64,000 bases of DNA from Nocardioides perillae (GTDB lineage Bacteria > Actinomycetota > Actinomycetes > Propionibacteriales > Nocardioidaceae): NCBI RefSeq assembly GCF_013409425.1, contig NZ_JACCAC010000001.1:2914001-2978000 (forward strand), written 5' to 3'. This document shows, piece after piece, positions 10,403-17,499 of the stretch (position 1 is the first letter of the stretch; every line of letters starts with the position of its first letter). The notes under the pieces are model-generated. The model was not told the origin of the DNA and did not search any database. It saw only the letters and a list, made by a program, of their open reading frames with translations. The position numbers and the translations under genes were made by a program.

Positions 10403-11818
10403 TCACCACAGCGCGCCGGGGTTGAGGATGCCGGCCGGGTCGAGCGCGGCCTTGACCGCGAGGTTGAGCGACATGACGTCGTCGCCGAGCTGGTCGGGCA
10501 GCGCGCCCTTCTTGGTGCGCCCGACGCCGTGCTCCCCGGTGATCGTGCCGTCGAGGGCGATCGCCGCGGCCATGACGGCCTCGAAGGCGGCGGCGGCACG
10601 TGCCCGCGAGTCGGGGTCGGCCTCGTCGAAGACGATGATGGGGTGGGTGTTGCCGTCCCCGGCGTGGGCGACGACGGGGATCTCCACCCCCTCCTCGGCG
10701 GCGATCCGCGCGATCGCGGCGAGCAGCTCGGGCAGGCGCGGGACGGCGACCCCGACGTCCTCGAGCATGAGCGCACCGCGCGCCCCGATGGCGGGGAAGG
10801 CGGCGCGCCGGGCCTCGACGAAGAGCGAGCCCTCCGCGGGGTCGTCGGTGACGAAGACCTCGAGCGCCCCCGCGGCGCGGCACGCCTCCTCCATCGCGAC
10901 GACCTCCGCGGCCCGCGAGGTGCCGGGGGCGTCGGACTGGGCCACCAGCAGCGCCCCCGCGTCGCGGTCGAGCCCCATCGCGCGGTGGTCCTCGACCGCG
11001 TTGACCGACGCCTGGTCCATCAGCTCGAGCATGGAGGGCCGCAGCCCGCGGCGGATGCCGACCACCGCCCGGGCGGCCGCGTCGACGGTGGGGAAGCTCG
11101 CGACCAGCGTCGAGCACGCCTGCTGTGCCGGCACGAGCCGCAGCAGCGCGCGCGTGACGACGCCGAGCGTGCCCTCGGAGCCGACGAAGAGCTTGAGCAG
11201 GCTCAGCCCGGCGACGTCCTTGATGCGCTTGCCGCCGAGTGTGACGAGCCGACCGTCGGCCAGGACCACGTCGAGGCCGAGCACGTAGTCGGTGGTCACG
11301 CCGTACTTCACGCAGCACAGGCCGCCCGCGTTGGTGGCGACGTTGCCGCCGATGGAGCAGATCTCGAAGGACGAGGGGTCCGGCGGGTACCACAACCCGT
11401 GCTGCGCGACCGCGGCCTTGACCTCCGCGTTGAGCGCGCCCGGCTCGACCACGGCGACCTGGCAGTCGACGTCGACCTCCACCGCCCGCATCCGCTCCAG
11501 GCTCAGCACGATGCCGCCGTCGACGGCGCTCGACCCGCCCGACAGACCGCTGCCGGCGCCGCGCGGCACGACGGCGACCCGGTGCTCGGCGGCCCACCGC
11601 ACCGCGGCCTGGACCTCGGCGGCGTCGGCGGGCCGGACCACGGCGACCGGGGTGCCGGCACCGGGGTCGCGCGACCAGTCGAAGCGGTAGGACTCCAGCA
11701 GGTCGGGATCGGTCAGCACGGTGCCCGGCGGCAACGAGCCGACCAGCGCGGGCAGGACCGCGCGGGCCTCCTCGGCCGACGCCAGGGACGTGGTGCCCGT
11801 CGGGGGCGCGAGCGTCAT
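10403..11818 (-). CDS. FAD-linked oxidase, glycolate oxidase GlcD-like
   Basis: About 471 residues of the PCMH-type flavoprotein family (GlcD, D-lactate dehydrogenase, D-2-hydroxyglutarate dehydrogenase). The FAD-binding half shows VPRGAGSGLSGGSSAVDGG and GGNVATNAGGLCCVKYG. The C-terminal half shows VAHAGDGNTHP and ITGEHGVGRTKKGAL, which carry the conserved His and Glu residues of the cap. I chose the ATG at 11818; a TTG four codons upstream is also possible. No separate GlcE or GlcF subunit is present, so this may be a single-subunit dehydrogenase. Co-directional with the aminotransferase 64 bases downstream. Confidence 0.85.
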   Translation of the reverse strand: MTLAPPTGTTSLASAEEARAVLPALVGSLPPGTVLTDPDLLESYRFDWSRDPGAGTPVAVVRPADAAEVQAAVRWAAEHRVAVVPRGAGSGLSGGSSAVDGGIVLSLERMRAVEVDVDCQVAVVEPGALNAEVKAAVAQHGLWYPPDPSSFEICSIGGNVATNAGGLCCVKYGVTTDYVLGLDVVLADGRLVTLGGKRIKDVAGLSLLKLFVGSEGTLGVVTRALLRLVPAQQACSTLVASFPTVDAAARAVVGIRRGLRPSMLELMDQASVNAVEDHRAMGLDRDAGALLVAQSDAPGTSRAAEVVAMEEACRAAGALEVFVTDDPAEGSLFVEARRAAFPAIGARGALMLEDVGVAVPRLPELLAAIARIAAEEGVEIPVVAHAGDGNTHPIIVFDEADPDSRARAAAAFEAVMAAAIALDGTITGEHGVGRTKKGALPDQLGDDVMSLNLAVKAALDPAGILNPGALW

Positions 11819-11856
11819 GCGCACACCCAACCACCCCGCCGGACGCGCCGGAAGGG

Positions 11857-13407
11857 TCAGTCCGCGCGCTGCGCCGCGCGACTGCGGCGACGCACCAGCG
11901 CGAGGGCGCCGAGCGCACCCAGCGTCACCAGGCCGACCGGCACGACCGCGCCCGCCGCGTCCGTCGCACCCGCGCGCCGCGGGACCACGGCCGGGTCCGG
12001 CTCGGCACCCCGACCGTCACCGGGGACGTCGACGGCGTAGACGTCGAGCCCGCGCACCAGGTCGATCGCGTAGACGACGTTCGACTTCCTGCCCGTCTGG
12101 CGACCGCGGGCGTCGTAGACCGGGAGCCACATCGCGTCCCACACCTCGCTGGCCGCCTGCAGGGCGTGGCCGTACGGCGTGATGTCGCGCGGCCGGCGCA
12201 CGTCGAGCAGCTGCGTGCCGCCGCCGTAGTAGCCGATCGCGACCAGACCGCCGGGGCGGAAGTCGAACCAGTGGGCGGAGCAGAAGGCACCCTGCGGCAG
12301 CGGGAAGTTGCCGAGGTCGGCCAGCTCGACCTTGTCGAGCGGCACGATGCCGCCCGGGCGGCCGTCGAGCCGCTTGACCCACCAGGTCTGGAAGGAGCCC
12401 GCGAGGCTGCAGTCGGTCTGCTCGTAGTCCTCCTCGGTCACGAGCAGGACGTTGCCGTTGGCCAGCGACGGCGGCCGGAACGCCTTGAAGCGGCGGGCGT
12501 TGGGCCGGAAGGAGTTGTGGTGGATGAAGTCGTTGTAGCCCTCGGCGCGCGGGTCCTCCCCGCGGCCCGCGGCGCCGGTCGTGGCCAGCAGGCGGGGGCG
12601 ACGGGGGTCCTTCGTGGACCACATGGAGCTGCCGCCGAAGCCGGTGTGGGTGCCGATGCCCGCGGCGTCGAAGTTCCACTTGTGGCCGGCGGTCGGCGAG
12701 CGGAAGGGCTGCAGCCCGGCCCTGCGGGGGTCGCCGTCGAGCTCGCGGGGCCGCGTCAGGTCGCGCAGGTCGAAGATCGAGAACTCGCCGTCGCCCCCGG
12801 CGGAGTAGACGTAGCGGCAGTCGCGCACCTCGACGCAGGCGACGGTGTGCGTCGACGTCGAGCCCGCGACCCGGGACAGCACCCGGGGCGCGGCCGGCTC
12901 GGTCACGTCGACGACGACCAGCTCGCCACCGCCGACGTTGGCGTGCTGGATGTCGTCGGGCGAGGCCTGGTAGAGGTCGACCCCGATCAGCGCGAAGCGG
13001 CGGACGCCGCGCGCGGTGCGACGCTCGCCGCAGTTCATCGCCTCGTTCTCGAACTGCAGGCTCGGCAGCACCCCGACGAGCCGGGGCCGCGCACCGTCGC
13101 GCACGTCGAGCACCCGCACGGAGTCCAGGCCGGAGGTCACCAGCAGCGGCGCCGTCGGCAGGAAGCACCCGGAGATGCCCAGCTGGGACGGGTTCGCGGA
13201 GAGCTGCGCGACGTTGTCGCTCGACAGCAGCGGTCCGTCGGGCTCCGCTGCGAGCGCTGCCCGCACCTCCTGGAGCCGCTCGAGGTCGCCACCGTGGGCG
13301 GAGGCGGGGGCGAGCGGGGCGGTGGCGAGGCCGAGTGCGAGGCCGAGTGCGAGGACAGCGGCTCGGCCCGCGGCACGGGGGGTGCGGCGCGTGCGTGCGA
13401 GGGTCAT
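11857..13407 (-). CDS. Secreted, membrane-anchored LVIVD-type beta-propeller protein
   Basis: 516 residues, function unknown. Residues 1-37 form a Sec signal peptide: basic start, Ala/Leu core, then APASAHGG. The body carries repeated blade motifs, for example DSVRVLDVRDGARPRLVG, GELVVVDVTEPAAPRVLS, EFSIFDLRDLTRPREL and GTQLLDVRRPRDITPYG, which are typical of LVIVD repeats. About nine Cys residues in the body suggest disulfides. A C-terminal hydrophobic helix (VVPVGLVTLGALGALALV) followed by RRRSR would anchor it in the membrane. It is placed between mutM and smc, away from any partner that would reveal its role. Confidence 0.82.
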   Translation of the reverse strand: MTLARTRRTPRAAGRAAVLALGLALGLATAPLAPASAHGGDLERLQEVRAALAAEPDGPLLSSDNVAQLSANPSQLGISGCFLPTAPLLVTSGLDSVRVLDVRDGARPRLVGVLPSLQFENEAMNCGERRTARGVRRFALIGVDLYQASPDDIQHANVGGGELVVVDVTEPAAPRVLSRVAGSTSTHTVACVEVRDCRYVYSAGGDGEFSIFDLRDLTRPRELDGDPRRAGLQPFRSPTAGHKWNFDAAGIGTHTGFGGSSMWSTKDPRRPRLLATTGAAGRGEDPRAEGYNDFIHHNSFRPNARRFKAFRPPSLANGNVLLVTEEDYEQTDCSLAGSFQTWWVKRLDGRPGGIVPLDKVELADLGNFPLPQGAFCSAHWFDFRPGGLVAIGYYGGGTQLLDVRRPRDITPYGHALQAASEVWDAMWLPVYDARGRQTGRKSNVVYAIDLVRGLDVYAVDVPGDGRGAEPDPAVVPRRAGATDAAGAVVPVGLVTLGALGALALVRRRSRAAQRAD

Positions 13408-13437
13408 GCCCTCGTCAACGACGAGGGCACGGCCGGG

Positions 13438-13653
13438 TCACGCCGGCTGCATCTCCGCGAGGTCCGCGAGCGTCTCGTCGCGGCCGAGCAGGTGCTCGGC
13501 GCGCTCGGCGAGGAGGCGGTCGTTCTCGGCCTGCAGGGCGGTCACGAGGGCCTCGAGGTCGGCCACGCGACGGCGCAGGCGCGCGTTGTCGGAGACGAGG
13601 ACGGCAGAGTTCCGCAGGTCGCTGGGCACGTGGCCGAGCAGCGCCTTCGCCAT
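13438..13653 (-). CDS. Small coiled-coil protein conserved in actinobacteria
   Basis: 71 residues starting MAKALLGHV. The middle (LRRRVADLEALVTALQAEN) forms a heptad coiled coil of about 35 residues with Leu/Val at a and d positions. No other domain is present. Small proteins of this form with the same MAKALLGHV opening occur widely in actinobacteria, in my recollection, with no assigned function. The ATG at 13653 with CCTCTGGAGGG upstream (minus strand) decides the start. It lies 67 bases downstream of the mutM stop on the same strand. Confidence 0.72.
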   Translation of the reverse strand: MAKALLGHVPSDLRNSAVLVSDNARLRRRVADLEALVTALQAENDRLLAERAEHLLGRDETLADLAEMQPA

Positions 13654-13720
13654 GGGTGTCCCTCCAGAGGGTGGTGGCGGGCTGGGGGCCCGAGGGGTGT
13701 CAGGGCCGTCTCCAAGAGTC

Positions 13721-14614
13721 TCACCGCGGGCGCGGCGGGTCAATCCGGCGGGTCGCCCGCGGCCGGCGCGGGACCGGCTGGCACACGGGGCAGAAGAACG
13801 AGGAGCGGTTGGCGAAGGCGACCCTGCGGATCGGGGTGCCGCAGCGCTGGCAGGGCCGCCCCTCCTGGCCGTAGGCCCGCAGCGAGCGGTCGAAGTAGCC
13901 GGACTGCCCGTTCACGTCGACGTAGAGCGCGTCGAAGCTGGTGCCGCCCTCGGCCAGCGCGTCGGTCATCACGTCGCGCACGTGGGCCAGCAGCTCGCGC
14001 ACCTGGGCGGCGCGCAGCCGCTCCCCCGGGCGGTCGCCGTGGAGGCGGGTGCGCCAGAGCGCCTCGTCGGCGTAGATGTTGCCGATGCCGGAGACGAGCG
14101 TCTGGTCGAGCAGCTGTCGCTTGATGCCGACCGCGCGGCGGCGCACCCGGGCGACGAAGGCGTCGTCGTCGAAGAGCGGGTCGAGCGGGTCGCGCGCGAT
14201 GTGGGCGACCTCGGCCGGGAGCTCGGCACCCCCGGCGCTCACCGCGAGGCCGCCGAACATCCGCTGGTCGACGAAGCGGAGCTCGGTGGGCTCGGCGCCG
14301 GGACGCTCGAGCGCGAAGCGGACCCGCAGGTGGCGCTCGGCGGGCGCCCCGGGCGGCTGCACGAGCATCTGGCCGCTCATGCCGAGGTGGGCGAGCAGCG
14401 CGTCGCCGCCGTCGAGCGGCAGCCAGAGGTACTTCCCGCGCCGTCGGGCCGCGGTCAGGGTGCGCCCGACGAGGGCGTCGGCGAAGCCCTCGGGCCCGCG
14501 GGGGTCGCGCCGGACCGGGCGCACGTGGAGCACCTCGACCGCGGTGACGCGGGCGCCCACCGCGTGCTGCTCGAGCCCGCGGCGGACGACCTCGACCTCG
14601 GGCAGCTCGGGCAC
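13721..14614 (-). CDS. mutM: Formamidopyrimidine-DNA glycosylase MutM/Fpg
   Basis: Bifunctional base-excision repair glycosylase/AP lyase for 8-oxoguanine, 297 residues. The N-terminus [14 protein letters not shown] supplies the catalytic Pro2 and Glu3. The helix-two-turn-helix region shows [14 protein letters not shown], and the C-terminal zinc finger is [20 protein letters not shown] followed by CPVCQ (four Cys). The GTG start overlaps the rnc stop by one base (TAGTG), so translation is coupled to rnc. The rnc-mutM order is standard in actinobacteria. Confidence 0.96.
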   Translation of the reverse strand: MPELPEVEVVRRGLEQHAVGARVTAVEVLHVRPVRRDPRGPEGFADALVGRTLTAARRRGKYLWLPLDGGDALLAHLGMSGQMLVQPPGAPAERHLRVRFALERPGAEPTELRFVDQRMFGGLAVSAGGAELPAEVAHIARDPLDPLFDDDAFVARVRRRAVGIKRQLLDQTLVSGIGNIYADEALWRTRLHGDRPGERLRAAQVRELLAHVRDVMTDALAEGGTSFDALYVDVNGQSGYFDRSLRAYGQEGRPCQRCGTPIRRVAFANRSSFFCPVCQPVPRRPRATRRIDPPRPR

Positions 14615-15402
14615 TAGGACGCGGCGGAGTCGGGGGCGGCGGAGTCTGGAGCGGAGTCGGGTGCCGGGCTCGGCGTCGTGTCGCGCCCGTCGCCGACGCC
14701 CTCGGCGCTGCCCGCACCGGCCGCCGCCACGATCTCGCGGTAGGCGGACTCGGCCGCGCCCTGCTCGGCCTCCTTCTTCGACCGCCCGGTGCCGTGGCCG
14801 TGCAGGCTCTCGCCGAGGCGGGCGCGGGCGGTGAAGGTCTTCATGTGGTCGGGGCCCTCGTCCTCGATGACGTAGTCGGGCACCCCGAGCCCGCGCTCGG
14901 CGGCGAGCTCCTGCAGGGAGGTCTTCCAGTCGAGGCCGGCCCCCATGGCGGCCGCTGCCTCCATGAGGGGGTCGAAGAGGCGGTGCACGACCACCGCGGA
15001 GACCTCGAAGCCGCCGGAGAGGTGGACGGCGCCGATCACGGCCTCGACGGTGTCGCTGAGGATCGAGGCCTTCTCGCGCCCGCCGGTCGACTCCTCGCCG
15101 CGTCCGAGCTTGACGTGGGTGCCCAGCCCGATGGCGCGGGCGACGTCGGCCAGCGCCCGGGCGTTGACGACCGCGGCCCGCAGCTTGGCCAGCCGCCCCT
15201 CCGAGAGGTCGGGGTGGGTGCGGTAGAGCGCCTCGGTGACCACCACGCCCAGCACGGAGTCGCCCAGGAACTCCAGGCGCTCGTTGGTCGGCAGCCCACC
15301 GTTCTCGTAGGCGTAGGACCGGTGCGTGAGCGCACGCTCGAGCAGCCCGGGGTCCAGCTCGGGATCCCCGAGCGCCGCGCGGAGCTCGGTGTAGGTGGTC
15401 AG
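14614..15402 (-). CDS. rnc: Ribonuclease III
   Basis: Double-strand-specific endoribonuclease for rRNA and mRNA processing, about 262 residues. The catalytic signature [13 protein letters not shown] follows [17 protein letters not shown] second acidic site is in [14 protein letters not shown], and the dsRNA-binding domain starts near [12 protein letters not shown] and ends with [16 protein letters not shown]. The C-terminal tail is a short Pro/Asp/Ser/Ala repeat. Start choice is unusual: between an in-frame TGA inside rpmF and the catalytic domain there is no ATG, GTG or TTG. CTG at 15402 gives [20 protein letters not shown] and a normal length. The GTG at 15255 lies inside the signature and would delete it. 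Confidence 0.92.
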   Translation of the reverse strand: MTTYTELRAALGDPELDPGLLERALTHRSYAYENGGLPTNERLEFLGDSVLGVVVTEALYRTHPDLSEGRLAKLRAAVVNARALADVARAIGLGTHVKLGRGEESTGGREKASILSDTVEAVIGAVHLSGGFEVSAVVVHRLFDPLMEAAAAMGAGLDWKTSLQELAAERGLGVPDYVIEDEGPDHMKTFTARARLGESLHGHGTGRSKKEAEQGAAESAYREIVAAAGAGSAEGVGDGRDTTPSPAPDSAPDSAAPDSAAS

Positions 15403-15430
15403 CGGACCGGAGGTCTCGGAGCCCTGGGGC

Positions 15431-15616
15431 TCAGAGGACCTGACGGCGGTCGGCGCGCGCGCCGTACTGCCCGCACGAGCCGCAGGCGCGGTGCGGGAGG
15501 TGCTTCTCGCCGCAGGCGGGGTTCGCGCAGGTCACCAGGGACGGCGCGACGGCCTTCCACTGCGAACGACGGTGACGCGTGTTGCTGCGCGACATCTTCC
15601 GCTTCGGGACTGCCAT
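15431..15616 (-). CDS. rpmF: 50S ribosomal protein L32 (zinc-binding form)
   Basis: 61 residues with the family opening [20 protein letters not shown]. Four Cys residues in CANPAC and CGSC form the zinc ribbon, so this is the C+ paralogue. It is followed by rnc after 28 bases and preceded by yceD, the usual yceD-rpmF-rnc order. Confidence 0.97.
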   Translation of the reverse strand: MAVPKRKMSRSNTRHRRSQWKAVAPSLVTCANPACGEKHLPHRACGSCGQYGARADRRQVL

Positions 15617-15682
15617 GTCTACTCCTCGTGCAGGGGCCGGGGGGTCCGGCCGCTTCGGTCGACCGGAGGTTGCTCCGGTCGC

Positions 15683-16252
15683 TCAGTCGTCGTGCTGCTG
15701 GCCCTGCTCGCCGCCCCGGAGGGCGGCCAGGCCGGCCCACCTGGGGTCGACCGGGGCGTCGTGCGTGTGGTCGGGGTCGTCGGCCAGGCGTGCCCCGCAC
15801 TCGGGGCACAGGCCAGGACAGTCGTCCTCGCACAGCGGCTGGAAGGGCAGTGCGAGCACCACCGCGTCCCGCAGCAGCGGCTCGAGGTCGACCAGGTCGC
15901 CCTCCAACCGCCCGACGCCGTCGTCCTCCTCGTCGGCGGGGCGACGGTCACCGTCGTCGTAGAGGTACAGCTCCTGCAGGTCCACCGACACCTCGTCGGT
16001 GAGGTCCTGCAGGCACCGCACGCACTCGCCGACGAGCCCGGCCGAGGCCGTGCCGCTGACCAGCACCCCCTCCATGACCGCCTCCAGGCGCAGGTCGAGC
16101 TCGACCGGCGACCCTTCGGGGACGGAGAGGACTTCGATGCCGAGATCTGCCGGGGCCGGGACCGTCCGTGACACCTGTCGCTGGGACCCCGGGCGGCGGC
16201 CGAGCTCGCGGGTGTCGAGCACGAGCGGCGCTCTCGGGTCCAGGCTGCTCAG
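15683..16252 (-). CDS. yceD: YceD/DUF177 family protein
   Basis: About 189 residues. The family accompanies rpmF and has been linked to 23S rRNA accumulation, with no enzymatic activity known. Seen here: LDPRAPLVLDTRELGRRPG at the N-terminus, CVRCLQDL in the middle and CEDDCPGLCPECGARL near the end. The start is likely CTG at 16252: the sequence GGAAGTGATC, nearly the full anti-SD complement, lies at ideal spacing before it, and the residues gained (LSSLDPRAPLV) match the family N-terminus. The GTG at 16222 would lose them. No ATG, GTG or TTG occurs in frame near it upstream. Confidence 0.9.
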   Translation of the reverse strand: MSSLDPRAPLVLDTRELGRRPGSQRQVSRTVPAPADLGIEVLSVPEGSPVELDLRLEAVMEGVLVSGTASAGLVGECVRCLQDLTDEVSVDLQELYLYDDGDRRPADEEDDGVGRLEGDLVDLEPLLRDAVVLALPFQPLCEDDCPGLCPECGARLADDPDHTHDAPVDPRWAGLAALRGGEQGQQHDD

Positions 16253-16292
16253 GGGATCACTTCCGGTTTCCGGGCACGTCAGATCGTGGGGA

Positions 16293-16322
16293 AGCGTAAC
16301 CGTCGGGGCGGATCGGGAGCAA
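16293..16322 (-). promoter_or_regulatory. Predicted promoter of yceD-rpmF-rnc-mutM
   Basis: On the minus strand TTGCTC (16322-16317) and TACGCT (16298-16293) are separated by 18 bases. Transcription would begin near 16286, giving a leader of about 35 bases before the CTG start of yceD. It lies in the 93-base gap after coaD, the first true gap downstream of recG-rsmD-coaD. Confidence 0.5.
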
Positions 16323-16345
16323 AACGACCCCGCGGCCCCGCGGGC

Positions 16346-16843
16346 TCAGCCGTGCTGGGCGCGCTCGGCGAGCCGGGCGGTCAGTCGGGCGTGCACGTGC
16401 GGCGGGACCAGCGCGGAGACGTCGCCGCCGAGCGCGGCGACCTCCTTGACCAGGCTGGAGGCCAGGAAGGACCACGCAGGGCTGGTGGGGACGAAGACGG
16501 TCTCGACGGGCGCGAGGCTGGAGTTCATCTGCGCCATCTGGAGCTCGTAGTCGAAGTCGGTGACGGCGCGCAGGCCCTTCACGATCGCCACGATGCCCTG
16601 CTCCTCGCAGAAGGTGGTGAGCAGGCCCTCGAAGCCGGCGACGCGCACGTTGGGCAGGTCGGCGACGCCCTCGGCGATCATCTCCATGCGCTCGGCGGGC
16701 GTGAAGAGCCGCTTCTTCGAGGCGTTGACGCCCACCGCGACGACGACCTCGTCGAAGAGCCCCGACGCCCGCCGCACGATGTCGAGGTGACCGTGGGTCA
16801 CCGGGTCGAAGGAGCCGGGGCAGACGACGCGGCGCACGCGCAT
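16346..16843 (-). CDS. coaD: Phosphopantetheine adenylyltransferase
   Basis: 165 residues; transfers AMP to 4'-phosphopantetheine, the penultimate step of coenzyme A synthesis. The nucleotidyltransferase motif CPGSFDPVTHGHLDIVRRA (T/HxGH) is at residues 8-26. KGLRAVTDFDYELQMAQMN and the C-terminal SSLVKEVAALGGDVSALVP are diagnostic. The ATG overlaps the rsmD stop by one base (TGATG), so the two are coupled. A full-length family member. Confidence 0.97.
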   Translation of the reverse strand: MRVRRVVCPGSFDPVTHGHLDIVRRASGLFDEVVVAVGVNASKKRLFTPAERMEMIAEGVADLPNVRVAGFEGLLTTFCEEQGIVAIVKGLRAVTDFDYELQMAQMNSSLAPVETVFVPTSPAWSFLASSLVKEVAALGGDVSALVPPHVHARLTARLAERAQHG

Positions 16844-17499
16844 CACTCCTCGTCCGTGAGGTCGGGCAGGTGAGGGTCGGGGTGCTGCTGGTCGGACGGC
16901 CCCGCGCCGCCTCGAGGGTCCGGCGGCGGCGGAGCGGCGCGACCGTACCAGAGCACGGTCTCGCCGTAGCGCTTCTCGCGCTCCGGCTCGAGGCCCGCGG
17001 GCCAGGTCGGGGCGGGGCTGCGCACGGACCGCTCGACCACCACGAGACCGCCGGGCACGAGCCAGCCGCGCGCGGTCACCCGCACCAGGTCGGCGTCGAC
17101 CTCGGCGGGCGCCAGGGGGTAGGGAGGGTCGCTGAAGACGACGTCGTAGGGAGCGCCCGGCGGGCGGTCGAGGACGGCGCCGACCGCGCCCACCACCACC
17201 TCGGCGCGCGACGCCCCCACGGCGCCGAGCGCGCGGGCGTTGGCCGAGACCAGGGCCGCGGTGCGCCGGTCGTGCTCCACCAGCGTCACCACCCCGGCCC
17301 CGCGCGACCAGGCCTCGAGGCCGACCGCGCCGGACCCGGCGTACAGGTCGAGGAAGCGCAGGCCCGCCAGCGGCCCGACGCGGGACTCCAGGGTGGAGAA
17401 GAGCGCCTCGCGCACCCGGTCGCTGGTCGGCCGGGTCGCGCCGCCGCGCGGGGTCTGCAGCCGCCGTCCGCCGGCACGGCCCGCGATGATGCGGGTCAC
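16843..17499 (-). CDS. rsmD: 16S rRNA (guanine966-N2)-methyltransferase RsmD
   Basis: 218 residues. SAM-dependent methyltransferase with motif I FLDLYAGSGAVGLEAWSRG and the catalytic N6/N2-type motif SDPPYPLAP. It starts MTRIIAGRAGGRRLQTPRG, typical of the family. The C-terminal 30 residues are a Pro/Asp-rich extension without recognisable function. Start overlaps the recG stop by four bases. Confidence 0.95.
   Translation of the reverse strand: MTRIIAGRAGGRRLQTPRGGATRPTSDRVREALFSTLESRVGPLAGLRFLDLYAGSGAVGLEAWSRGAGVVTLVEHDRRTAALVSANARALGAVGASRAEVVVGAVGAVLDRPPGAPYDVVFSDPPYPLAPAEVDADLVRVTARGWLVPGGLVVVERSVRSPAPTWPAGLEPEREKRYGETVLWYGRAAPPPPDPRGGAGPSDQQHPDPHLPDLTDEE

Noticed and set aside
5593..10425. 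Very long plus-strand open frame opposite smc and the aminotransferase
   Set aside because: Its translation is low-complexity Ala/Gly/Arg/Leu without domains, while the opposite strand encodes complete SMC and aminotransferase. It results from high third-position GC.
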